Below are positions 49,881 through 57,917 of a stretch of 64,000 nt of DNA, piece after piece. The stretch's first letter is position 1. The number at the start of each line of letters is the position of its first letter. Both the position numbers and the translations under genes were made by a program. Source of the stretch: Streptomyces tsukubensis (GTDB lineage Bacteria > Actinomycetota > Actinomycetes > Streptomycetales > Streptomycetaceae); the NCBI RefSeq assembly GCF_009296025.1, contig NZ_CP045178.1, positions 6,634,001 to 6,698,000 on the forward strand. The letters run 5' to 3'. The notes beneath the pieces are model-generated. The model searched no databases. It was given only the letters and a program-made list of their open reading frames with translations, and was not told the DNA's origin.

Positions 49881-51116
49881 ATGGGATTCCATGTCGACTC
49901 CGAGGCCGGGCGGCTGCGCCGCGTCATTCTGCACCGGCCCGATCTGGAGCTGAAACGGCTCACCCCCAGCAACAAGGACGCTCTCCTCTTCGACGATGTG
50001 CTGTGGGTACGGCGCGCGAGACAGGAGCACGACGGGTTCGCCGCCGTACTGCGCGACCGCGGGGTGACCGTGCACCTCTTCGGTGACCTACTGAGGGACT
50101 GTCTGGACCTTCCGGCGGCCAGGGGGCTCGTGCTGGACCGGGTCTTCGACGAGAAGGAGTACGGGCCCCTCGCCACCGGCCATCTGCGGGCCGCCTTCGA
50201 GACGCTCGACGCCGGGGAGCTGGCGGAGGTGCTGATCGGCGGCATGACGAAGCGGGAGTACCTGGAGCGCCACCCGGAACCGGTCTCCGTGCGTTTCCAC
50301 GCCCTGGAACTGGACGACTTCCTGCTGGGCCCGCTGCCGAACCACATCTTCACCAGGGACACCTCCGCCTGGATCTACGACGGAGTCTCCATCAACGCCA
50401 TGCGCTGGCCCGCGAGGCAGCGGGAGACCGTCCACTTCGAGGCCGTCTACCGGCACCACCCGCTCTTCCTCGGCGAGCAGGCCGGTGCCTTCCACACCTG
50501 GTCCGAGGGGCAGATCGACTACCCGTCCACCATCGAGGGCGGCGACGTCCTCGTCCTCGGCAACGGCGCGGTACTCATCGGCATGAGCGAGCGGACCACA
50601 CCGCAGGCCGTGGAGATGCTCGCCCACAAGCTCTTCGCGGCTGGTTCCGCCCGCACCATCGTGGCGCTCGACATGCCCAAGCGGCGCGCGTTCATGCACC
50701 TCGACACCGTCATGACCATGGTCGACGGGGATACCTTCACGCAGTACGCGGGGCTCGGCATGCTCCGCTCGTACACGATCGAACCAGGGGTGGGGGAGCG
50801 GGACCTCAAGGTCACCGACCACCCGCCCGAGCACATGCACCGCGCCATCGCCGCCGCGCTCGGACTCGACCGGATCCGGGTACTGACCGCCACCCAGGAC
50901 GTCCACGCCGCCGAGCGCGAGCAGTGGGACGACGGCTGCAACGTCCTCGCCGTGGAGCCGGGGGTGGTCGTCGCCTACGAGAGGAACTCGACCACCAACT
51001 CCCAGCTGCGCAAGGAGGGCATCGAGGTGATCGAGATCCGGGGCAGTGAGCTGGGGCGGGGGCGTGGGGGACCGCGCTGCATGAGCTGCCCTGTCGAGCG
51101 GGACGCGGTCGGTTAG
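49881..51116 (+). CDS. arcA: Arginine deiminase
   Basis: 411 residues from ATG 49881 (GGATGGGGG upstream); a longer in-frame extension is Arg/Gly-rich and non-coding in character. Hydrolyses L-arginine to L-citrulline and ammonia. Motifs: [18 protein letters not shown] start, NHIFTRDTS (substrate-binding Asp), [33 protein letters not shown] with the catalytic His, and GGPRCMSCP near the C-terminus with the nucleophile Cys400. All active-site elements are intact and length fits the family. It is followed on the same strand by ornithine carbamoyltransferase, the next step of the arginine deiminase pathway, but carbamate kinase and an arginine/ornithine antiporter are not in this window. Confidence 0.95.
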   Translation: MGFHVDSEAGRLRRVILHRPDLELKRLTPSNKDALLFDDVLWVRRARQEHDGFAAVLRDRGVTVHLFGDLLRDCLDLPAARGLVLDRVFDEKEYGPLATGHLRAAFETLDAGELAEVLIGGMTKREYLERHPEPVSVRFHALELDDFLLGPLPNHIFTRDTSAWIYDGVSINAMRWPARQRETVHFEAVYRHHPLFLGEQAGAFHTWSEGQIDYPSTIEGGDVLVLGNGAVLIGMSERTTPQAVEMLAHKLFAAGSARTIVALDMPKRRAFMHLDTVMTMVDGDTFTQYAGLGMLRSYTIEPGVGERDLKVTDHPPEHMHRAIAAALGLDRIRVLTATQDVHAAEREQWDDGCNVLAVEPGVVVAYERNSTTNSQLRKEGIEVIEIRGSELGRGRGGPRCMSCPVERDAVG

Positions 51117-51124
51117 GTCAGAGG

Positions 51125-51187
51125 CCGGTTCGACCGGTTCGACCGGTTCGACCGGTTCAATCGGTTCAATCGGTGCAACTGGTTCGG
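51125..51187. repeat. Seven degenerate 9-bp repeats
   Basis: The unit CCGGTTCGA occurs three times perfectly (51125-51151), then four drifting copies (CCGGTTCAA, TCGGTTCAA, TCGGTGCAA, CTGGTTCGG). It lies just after the arginine deiminase stop and before the ornithine carbamoyltransferase promoter. Confidence 0.88.
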
Positions 51188-51244
51188 CCGGTCGGGCGGG
51201 TGCTCTCGGAGTGGCCGTGCGCCCGCCCTCGCAACCCCCGTCGC

Positions 51245-51273
51245 CGTATATAAATGTTGGACGTCGTATATAC
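51245..51273. promoter_or_regulatory. AT-rich direct repeats upstream of ornithine carbamoyltransferase
   Basis: CGTATATA occurs at 51245-51252 and again at 51265-51272, exactly 20 bp apart (two helical turns), 47 bases before the start codon. The second continues to GTATATAC, a palindrome. This AT-rich patch in GC-rich DNA is a good candidate for a regulator-controlled promoter, for example an ArgR-like site, though it does not match an ARG box by eye. Confidence 0.5.
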
Positions 51274-51318
51274 TTCCAGCCTTCCGATTTATGGCCCCAG
51301 GAGTTCAGGAGCGCCCTC

Positions 51319-52359
51319 ATGGCGATAGACCTCACCGGACGGCACTTCCTCAAGGAGCTGGACTTCTCCGCCGAGGAGTTCCGGTACCTGATTGGGCTCG
51401 CCGGCCGCCTGAAGGCGGCGAAGCGGGCGGGTACCGAGGTTCCCCGGCTGCGGGGCAAGAACATCGCGTTGATCTTCGAGAAGACGTCGACCCGGACACG
51501 CTGCGCCTTCGAGGTGGCCGCGGCCGACCAGGGCGCCTCCACCACCTACCTCGACCCCTCCGGCTCGCAGATCGGCCACAAGGAGTCGCCGAAGGACACG
51601 GCACGGGTGCTGGGCCGGATGTTCGACGCGATCGAGTACCGGGGCGACGCCCAGGACACCGTCGAGGAGCTGGCCGCCCACGGGGGTGTGCCCGTCTACA
51701 ACGGGCTGACCGACGCGTGGCACCCCACCCAGATGCTCGCCGACGTGCTCACCATGACCGAGTGCACGCAGAAGCCGCTGGAGGAGATCGCCTTCGCCTA
51801 CCTCGGTGACGCCCGTTTCAACATGGGCAACTCGTATCTCGTCACCGGCGCGCTCCTGGGCATGGACGTACGGATAGTCGCCCCCCGGTCGTACTGGCCC
51901 GCCGAGGCGGTCGTGGAGCGGGCCCGCGCGCTCGCCGCCGTCAGTGGCGCGCGTATCACCCTCACGGAAGAGGTCACGGAGGGTGTGGCGGGCGCCGATT
52001 TCGTCGCCACCGACGTCTGGGTGTCGATGGGGGAGCCCAAGGAGGTGTGGAGCGAGCGGATAGAGGCGCTCGCCCCGTACGCGGTGACCATGGAGGTGCT
52101 GCGCGCGACGGGCAACGCCGACGTGAGGTTCCTGCACTGCCTGCCCGCCTTCCACGACCTGGGCACCAAGGTCGGAAGGGAGATCCACGAGGAGTACGGG
52201 CTGACCTCCCTGGAGGTGACGGACGAGGTCTTCGAATCCGACCGTTCCGTTGTCTTCGCGGAGGCCGAGAACCGGCTGCACACCATCAAGGCGGTACTCG
52301 TCGCCACCCTCGCGGGCCCGGAGCCCGCGGATTCCCTCACGGCTGTTCCCTCGGTCTGA
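51319..52359 (+). CDS. argF: Ornithine carbamoyltransferase
   Basis: 346 residues from ATG 51319 (CAGGAG upstream). Motifs: [13 protein letters not shown] (carbamoyl-phosphate-binding STRTR, about 54-61), [11 protein letters not shown] (HPTQ), [18 protein letters not shown] (SMG loop) and [10 protein letters not shown] (HCLPA, about 273) for ornithine. It interconverts ornithine plus carbamoyl phosphate with citrulline. Next to arginine deiminase it likely works in the catabolic direction (the arcB role), but the sequence alone does not separate anabolic from catabolic enzymes. It has its own AT-rich upstream region, so it may not be strictly co-transcribed. Confidence 0.95.
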   Translation: MAIDLTGRHFLKELDFSAEEFRYLIGLAGRLKAAKRAGTEVPRLRGKNIALIFEKTSTRTRCAFEVAAADQGASTTYLDPSGSQIGHKESPKDTARVLGRMFDAIEYRGDAQDTVEELAAHGGVPVYNGLTDAWHPTQMLADVLTMTECTQKPLEEIAFAYLGDARFNMGNSYLVTGALLGMDVRIVAPRSYWPAEAVVERARALAAVSGARITLTEEVTEGVAGADFVATDVWVSMGEPKEVWSERIEALAPYAVTMEVLRATGNADVRFLHCLPAFHDLGTKVGREIHEEYGLTSLEVTDEVFESDRSVVFAEAENRLHTIKAVLVATLAGPEPADSLTAVPSV

Positions 52360-52383
52360 GCCGCCGGGACGGCCCCCAGCCGG

Positions 52384-52908
52384 TCAGGTGGTCCCGGCCA
52401 CCCCGCTCGTGCCGGTCGTCCCGCGCCCGTCGGTCGTCCCGCGCCCGTCGGTCCCGCGCCCGTCGGGCGTCTCGTTCTCGTCGGGCGACTCGCCCTCGGA
52501 CGGCAGGACGAACCAGACGGCCTTGCCGGAGTCGGTGGCGCGGTGACCGCAGGCGGCGCTCAGCGCGCGGACGAGGAGCAGCCCGCGGCCGTGTTCCGAC
52601 AGCGGGTCGGGCGGCACCGGTCCTTTTGGCCCGCCGAGGTCCCCCGACGGCGCCGGGTCCCCGTCGTGCACCTCGACCTGGCAGCCGCTGGGCAGCAGGT
52701 CGACGACGAGCACGATCGGTCCGCCCCCGGTCGTGTGCTCCACGGCGTTGCTGACCAGCTCGGCCGTCAGCAGCTCCGCGGTGTCGCTGTCAGCGGTGGA
52801 CTTGATGTCCGCGAGAGCGTTCCGTATCAGCGCGCGGGCCACGGGTACGGCCTTGGTGGTGTGCGGCAGCGTCAGGCGCCACGAGGTGGACGCGGGAGGT
52901 TCGGGCAC
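52384..52908 (-). CDS. RsbW-like anti-sigma/regulatory ATP-binding protein
   Basis: 174 residues from GTG 52908. HATPase_c fold of the GHKL type: N-box AELLTAELVSNAVEHT (about 43-58), VEVHDGDPAP (D-box) and HGRGLLLVRALS (G2), with no His phosphoacceptor domain. This is the widespread streptomycete RsbW/SpoIIAB-like group that phosphorylates anti-anti-sigma factors and binds sigma factors. The last ~35 residues are disordered repeats (GRGTDGRGTTDGRGTTG) from a short DNA repeat. Convergent with the ornithine carbamoyltransferase gene. Partner unknown; the SigF-type sigma gene at 38785 is a possible but unproven target. Confidence 0.85.
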   Translation of the reverse strand: MPEPPASTSWRLTLPHTTKAVPVARALIRNALADIKSTADSDTAELLTAELVSNAVEHTTGGGPIVLVVDLLPSGCQVEVHDGDPAPSGDLGGPKGPVPPDPLSEHGRGLLLVRALSAACGHRATDSGKAVWFVLPSEGESPDENETPDGRGTDGRGTTDGRGTTGTSGVAGTT

Positions 52909-53402
52909 GGCGGGATCCGTTTCGAGGGGCGTGGATCAGGGGCTCCGGTGCGTGCGGGAGGCCGGTGTTCCTGTGCGGTCCGCCGGCCTCCCGTGTGAGG
53001 CTGATCCGGAGTTCCAAACTACCCAGGGCCCACCGCTCACGGGAGAGTCGACAGCCGTGTCCGCGGGGTGACCTGTGCCGTCCTGACGTGGGGCTTCCGT
53101 CCCGAGCTTCCGGGACCTTGGACGGTGTTCCGGCCGTACCTCCCGTACCCCTCCGCGCCTCTCCCGTACCCCTCCCACAGGTCAACTCCGCAGCCCCGGC
53201 CGCCCGGGGCGCCGGGGCGGCGGGGCGGCGGCGACGGGCACGGCGGACGGGTCCCGGGCCATCGGTGCGGCGCCGCTCCTCCCTGGCCGTGCCGATCCGG
53301 CGCGGGCCATATCGCGCACTCGTGACGAGCGTCACAACGCGGTGATACCGTCTGAGTTCTCGTGCTAACGGCCAGTCGCCCCGCCCGAGGAGGCCGCACG
53401 CC
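52909..53402. promoter_or_regulatory. Control region before the aromatic-CoA operon
   Basis: 494 bases without a convincing gene. Near its right end is GTGACGAGCGTCAC at 53322-53335, a palindrome, followed by GATACCGT, where TACCGT fits a -10 element. The arrangement suggests an operator overlapping the promoter of the enoyl-CoA hydratase gene. Confidence 0.55.
53323..53334. promoter_or_regulatory. Operator candidate TGAC-N4-GTCA (copy 1)
   Basis: TGACGAGCGTCA lies about 70 bases before the enoyl-CoA hydratase start. An almost identical site (TGACGACAGTCA) lies in the divergent aryl-CoA ligase/acyl-CoA dehydrogenase region. The sharing suggests a common repressor, plausibly the PaaX-like protein encoded in the cluster. 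Confidence 0.5.
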
Positions 53403-54236
53403 ATGAGTCCCTTCACCGGATCCGCGCCCCACACCTCCGCCTGGCGCCATCTGCGGCTGAGCGTCGAAGACGGCGTGGCCACCGTCACCCTCGACAGGTC
53501 CGACCGGCTCAACGCCCTCACCTTCGGGGCCTACGCCGATCTCCGCGATCTCCTCGCGGAACTCTCCAGGGAGAAGGCGGTGCGCGCCCTCGTCCTCGGT
53601 GGAGCGGGCCGAGGTTTCTGCTCGGGCGGAGACGTGGACGAGATCATCGGCGCCACCCTCTCGATGGACACGGAACAACTCCTCGACTTCAACCGCATGA
53701 CCGGCCAGGTCGTCCGCGCGATCAGGGAGTGCCCCTTCCCGGTGATCGCGGCCGTCCACGGGATCGCCGCGGGCGCGGGAGCCGTTCTGGCCCTGGCCGC
53801 CGACTTCCGGGTCGCGGATCCGACGGCCCGTTTCGCCTTCCTCTTCACCCGCGTCGGACTCTCCGGCGGCGACATGGGCGCCGCCTACCTCCTGCCCAGG
53901 GTCGTCGGGCTCGGCCATGCCACCCGGCTGCTGATGCTCGGTGACCAGGTACGCGCCCAGGAGGCTGAACGGATCGGCCTGATCAGTGAGTTGACCGAAG
54001 AGGGGCACGCGAGTGCGCGCGCCGTCGAACTGGCCCACCGCCTCGCGGAAGGACCCGCGCTGGCCCACGCCCAGACCAAGGCACTGCTCGGCGCCGAGCT
54101 GGACATGCCGCTCGCCGCATCCGTCGAACTCGACGCCGCCACCCAGGCGTTACTGATGCACGGACCCGACTACGCCGAGTTCCACGCAGCCTTCACGGAG
54201 AAACGCCCGCCCCGGTGGCGGGGGCCCGCCGAGTGA
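53403..54236 (+). CDS. Enoyl-CoA hydratase/isomerase family protein
   Basis: 277 residues from ATG 53403 (GAGGAGG upstream). Crotonase fold: VATVTLDRSDRLNALTF, then GRGFCSGGDVDEI and AVHGIAAGAGAVLALAADFRVAD (oxyanion-hole loops), and FLFTRVGLSGGDMGAAYLLPRVVG. The usual second catalytic Glu region is replaced by GGDMG, so the reaction could be hydration, isomerisation or ring hydrolysis of a CoA ester. It overlaps the monooxygenase gene by four bases (GTGA). In the aminobenzoyl-CoA pathway a crotonase acts on the ring-reduced CoA thioester, which fits this place. Exact substrate is inferred. Confidence 0.88.
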   Translation: MSPFTGSAPHTSAWRHLRLSVEDGVATVTLDRSDRLNALTFGAYADLRDLLAELSREKAVRALVLGGAGRGFCSGGDVDEIIGATLSMDTEQLLDFNRMTGQVVRAIRECPFPVIAAVHGIAAGAGAVLALAADFRVADPTARFAFLFTRVGLSGGDMGAAYLLPRVVGLGHATRLLMLGDQVRAQEAERIGLISELTEEGHASARAVELAHRLAEGPALAHAQTKALLGAELDMPLAASVELDAATQALLMHGPDYAEFHAAFTEKRPPRWRGPAE

Positions 54237-56830
54237 ACACCCCAGCGGGCCGCGTTTCCGGGCCGCACGACCCCCACGCCCAGGGTCCCGACACCCAGGG
54301 TCCCCCCGTCCGGGGCCCCGACACCAAGGAACCCGAGGCCCAGGACTCCCGCGCCCGGGGGCGTGACGCCGAGGACCGCCACGCCCGGGACTCCCGCGCG
54401 CTGCGCGTCGCCGTCGTCGGCGGTGGCCCCGGCGGCCTCTACGCGGCTGCCCTGCTCAAACGCGCGGACCCCGCACGCGAGATCACCGTGTGGGAGAGGA
54501 ACGCTCCCGACGACACCTTCGGTTTCGGGGTCGTCCTCTCCGACGAGACGCTGGGCGGTATCGCCGACGCGGACCCCGCCGTCCATGAGGCGCTGCGAAA
54601 GGAGTTCGTACGCTGGGACGACATCGAGATCGTGCACAGGGGCACCACGCACACCTCCGGCGGCCACGGCTTCGCCGCCCTCGGCCGGCGCAGACTCCTG
54701 GAGATCCTGCACGCGCGATGCCGCGAACTCGGCGTCGAGCTGCGCTTCCGCACGGAGGCCCCGCCCGTCGCCGAACTGTCCGCCGCTCATGACCTGGTCG
54801 TCGCGGCCGACGGCGCGGGCAGCCGCATCCGCGAGGCCGGTGCCGACGCCTTCCGCCCCCACCTGACCACCCACAGGTGCCGGTACATCTGGCTCGCCGC
54901 CGACTTCGCCCTGGACGCCTTCCGGTTCGAGATCGCCGAACTGCCGTGCGCAGTGCCCGAGGGCGGCCCGCGCCCTGTCGCCCAGCTCCACGGATACCCG
55001 TACGGACCAGACGCGAGCACCGTCATCGTGGAGATGCGCGAGGAAGTGTGGCGGGCCGCCGGATTCGCTGACCCGTCGATGGACGAAGAGGGGTCGGCGC
55101 GGAAATGCGCCGCCCTGTTCTCCGACGCACTCGGCGGCAGACCGCTGCGCGCCCACCGCTCCGCGTGGAACGCCTTCCGCACGGTCGTCAACGACCGCTG
55201 GTCGCAGGGGAATGTGGTGCTGCTCGGCGACGCGGCCCACACCGCGCACTTCTCCATCGGATCGGGCACCAAACTGGCGGTGGAGGACGCCATGGCGCTG
55301 GCCGCGGCCCTGGACGGCGTCCCGCATACCCGGTCCTCCGCCCCCTCTCATGCCCCCGCCCGTTCATCGGCCCCCGCATCCGCCCGTGCCGCGGCCCCCG
55401 CCCCCTCCCACGCCTCCGCCTCCGCCGTCGGCTCGGGCGGTCAGAGCTCCGACGGGCCGGGCCAGGCCGCCGTGGCCCTCGGCGGCCCGCTCGCCGACGC
55501 CCTCGCCGCCTACGAAAGCCGACGCAAACCCGTCGTCGCCTCGACCCAGCGCGCGGCCCTGGCCAGTCTGGAATGGTTCGAGGAGATGGGCGTACGCGTG
55601 GACCAACCCGCGAGGCAGTTCGCCTTCGGGCTGCTGACCCGCAGCCGCCGGGTCACGCACGACAATCTGCGGCTGCGGGACGAGGGGTTCACCCGGACCG
55701 TGGAGGAGGAGTTCGGCTGCCCTCCCGGTACGCCGCCGATGTTCACCCCGTTCCGGCTGGGGGGTCTGACGCTGCGCAACCGTGTGGTCGTCTCGCCCAT
55801 GGACCTCTACTCCTCCACCGAAGGAGTCCCCGGTGACCTGCACCTCGTGCACCTCGGGGCGCGGGCCCTCGGCGGAGCGGGACTGGTCATGACCGAGATG
55901 GTCTGCGTCAGCCCGGAGGGCAGGATCACCCCGGGATGCGCGGGGCTCTACACCGAAGAACAAGCGGCGGCGTGGGCGAGGATCACCGACTTCGCGCACA
56001 CCTCCGCCCCCGGTACGGCCATCGGTGTGCAACTCGGGCACTCCGGCCGCAAAGGCTCAACCAAGCTCATGTGGGACGGCATGGACCAGCCGCTAGACGA
56101 CGGCAACTGGCCCTTGGTGGCCGCGTCCCCCCTGCCGTACCGGCCAGGAGGCCAGATCCCCCGAGAGCTTGACCGTACGCGAATGACGCTGATCCGCGAG
56201 GAGTTCGTCCAGGCCGCGCGGCGGGCCGCACACAGTGGCTTCGACCTGCTTGAACTGCACTGCGCCCACGGCTACCTGCTGTCGGGGTTCCTCTCGCCCC
56301 TCACCAACCGGCGCACCGACGCCTACGGGGGATCGCCGCGAGCACGGCTGCGCTACCCCCTCGAAGTCTTCGACGCCGTCCGCGCGGTCTGGCCGCGGGA
56401 GCGCCCCATGACGGTCCGTGTCTCGGCCACGGACTGGGCGCCCGGCGGTGCCACGGCGGAGGAGGTTGTCGAGTGGGCACGGTCCTTCGCGGCGCACGGC
56501 GCCGACGCGGTCGACGTCTCGACCGGACAGGTCGTCCAGGAGGAACAGCCCGCCTTCGGCCGTTCCTACCAGACGCCGTACGCCGACCGGATACGCAACG
56601 AGACAGGCGTCCCCGTCATCGCCGTGGGCGCCATCTCGTCCTGGGACGACGTCAACTCCCTGCTCCTCGCGGGCCGCGCGGACCTGTGCGCGCTGGCCCG
56701 CCCGCACCTCTACGACCCGCACTGGACGCTGCACGCGGCGGCCGAGCAGGAGTACACGGGACCGGGAGTGAGCTGGCCCCCGCCCTACCGCGCGGGCAGC
56801 AGGCCCCCACCGACCGGCAGGAAGAGCTGA
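54233..56830 (+). CDS. Two-domain FAD monooxygenase/Old Yellow Enzyme (2-aminobenzoyl-CoA or salicylyl-CoA type)
   Basis: 865 residues from GTG 54233, coupled to the hydratase stop. After ~60 low-complexity residues, RVAVVGGGPGGLYAAALL (about 61-77) starts an FAD-dependent hydroxylase ending near 480, with NVVLLGDAAHTAHFSIGSG for FAD. A 55-residue Ala/Ser/Pro insertion (about 363-419) interrupts it. From MFTPFRLGGLTLRNRVVVSP (about 503) the second half is an OYE-type flavin reductase with GVQLGHSGRKGS and DLLELHCAHGYLLSGFLSP. This fusion is typical of 2-aminobenzoyl-CoA monooxygenase/reductase and of bifunctional salicylyl-CoA 5-hydroxylases. It hydroxylates the ring at C5 and, in the former, reduces it. 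The neighbours favour an aryl-CoA ring-reduction pathway. Confidence 0.88.
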   Translation: MNTPAGRVSGPHDPHAQGPDTQGPPVRGPDTKEPEAQDSRARGRDAEDRHARDSRALRVAVVGGGPGGLYAAALLKRADPAREITVWERNAPDDTFGFGVVLSDETLGGIADADPAVHEALRKEFVRWDDIEIVHRGTTHTSGGHGFAALGRRRLLEILHARCRELGVELRFRTEAPPVAELSAAHDLVVAADGAGSRIREAGADAFRPHLTTHRCRYIWLAADFALDAFRFEIAELPCAVPEGGPRPVAQLHGYPYGPDASTVIVEMREEVWRAAGFADPSMDEEGSARKCAALFSDALGGRPLRAHRSAWNAFRTVVNDRWSQGNVVLLGDAAHTAHFSIGSGTKLAVEDAMALAAALDGVPHTRSSAPSHAPARSSAPASARAAAPAPSHASASAVGSGGQSSDGPGQAAVALGGPLADALAAYESRRKPVVASTQRAALASLEWFEEMGVRVDQPARQFAFGLLTRSRRVTHDNLRLRDEGFTRTVEEEFGCPPGTPPMFTPFRLGGLTLRNRVVVSPMDLYSSTEGVPGDLHLVHLGARALGGAGLVMTEMVCVSPEGRITPGCAGLYTEEQAAAWARITDFAHTSAPGTAIGVQLGHSGRKGSTKLMWDGMDQPLDDGNWPLVAASPLPYRPGGQIPRELDRTRMTLIREEFVQAARRAAHSGFDLLELHCAHGYLLSGFLSPLTNRRTDAYGGSPRARLRYPLEVFDAVRAVWPRERPMTVRVSATDWAPGGATAEEVVEWARSFAAHGADAVDVSTGQVVQEEQPAFGRSYQTPYADRIRNETGVPVIAVGAISSWDDVNSLLLAGRADLCALARPHLYDPHWTLHAAAEQEYTGPGVSWPPPYRAGSRPPPTGRKS

Positions 56831-56989
56831 GCCACCACCCAGCCTCCGGTACGGCGATGGGGGCGCGGCCCGGCGGAGCGGGCGAGAGCCGGGGACGGGC
56901 GCCCGGCGACGGCGCATGGCCCCGGCCGCTCCCCACCACCGCTACGTCTCCTACGCCCTACCCCCTCTACGTCCGCCGCGCCCTGCGCC

Positions 56990-57913
56990 CTACCCCTCGA
57001 CGTCTGCCGCGCCCGACGCCGTCCCCCGCGCGAACCGCGCCCCCGCGTCCCGCAGGCGTTCGTGCAGCCCGAGGAAGACCTCAGCGGCGCGCGTCCCCGG
57101 CCACGGCTCGGGCAGCAGCGCGAGCGGCAGCCCCGGATCGGCGTACGGGAGCCTGCGCCAGGCGTCCAGCGCGGGCAGGTAGTCGCGGTACGCCTCACGG
57201 GGCGGGGTGGTGCGCCGGTCCTGCCAGGCGCGCAGTACCGGCTCGTGCCTGGCGGTGAACCGCTCGTGGCTCTCCGCGATGGACGGCAGGTCCCACCACC
57301 GGGCCACCGCCTCCGGCGTCGCGGCGAAACCCAGGTGCTCGGCTCTGAACAGTTCCACGTACGGGGCGAGCCGCAGTCGCTCCAAGGTGTGCCTGGTCTC
57401 GTCGTGAAGCCCCGCGGGGGCGATCCAGACGCCGGGCGCCGCCGTGCCGAAGCCGAGCCCGGCGAGGCGCGAGCGGAGCAGGTGGCGCTTGTCGCGTTCC
57501 GACTCCGGTACGGAGAAGACGGCGAGGATCCAGCCGTCCTCGGCGGGCGGCACCTTGGGCGGATAGATGCGGCGGTCCCCGTCGGCCAGGAGGCGGCGGG
57601 CCCCGCCCGAGAGCGCGTACCCGGCGGTGCCCGCCGAGGTGCGGGCCGGGACGAGCAGCCCCCGGCGCTTGAGACGGGAGACGGCCGAGCGGACAGCGGG
57701 GGCGTCGACGCCGACCACCCCGAGCAACCGGACGAGTTGGGCCACTCCTATGAGGCCTGCGCCTTCTCCCTCACCCGCGGCGGCGCCCTCGTCCTCGGCG
57801 CCCTCGCCGCACCTCTCCGACAGCGCGTCACCGCCGTAGGGCGCGCCGGGCCCCCGCCCGTACGCGCCGTACAGCGTGATGATCAGGGACCGGGGTGTGG
57901 GCTGCTCCGACAT
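56990..57913 (-). CDS. PaaX-family transcriptional regulator
   Basis: 307 residues from ATG 57913, four bases after the ligase stop, with GGAGTGA as site. PRSLIITLYGAYGRG begins the PaaX N-terminal winged-helix domain; LLGVVGVDAPAVRSAVSRLKRRGLLVPAR supplies the helix-turn-helix and wing; the C-terminal part (GWILAVFSVPESERDKRHLLRSRLAGLGFG) is the effector region. An acidic Gly/Glu low-complexity insertion (CGEGAEDEGAAAGEGEG) splits the first helices. PaaX proteins repress aromatic CoA-thioester catabolic genes and are released by the aryl-CoA intermediate (family knowledge). Here it likely responds to the CoA thioester made by the adjacent ligase. Confidence 0.9.
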   Translation of the reverse strand: MSEQPTPRSLIITLYGAYGRGPGAPYGGDALSERCGEGAEDEGAAAGEGEGAGLIGVAQLVRLLGVVGVDAPAVRSAVSRLKRRGLLVPARTSAGTAGYALSGGARRLLADGDRRIYPPKVPPAEDGWILAVFSVPESERDKRHLLRSRLAGLGFGTAAPGVWIAPAGLHDETRHTLERLRLAPYVELFRAEHLGFAATPEAVARWWDLPSIAESHERFTARHEPVLRAWQDRRTTPPREAYRDYLPALDAWRRLPYADPGLPLALLPEPWPGTRAAEVFLGLHERLRDAGARFARGTASGAADVEG

Positions 57914-57917
57914 GCGG

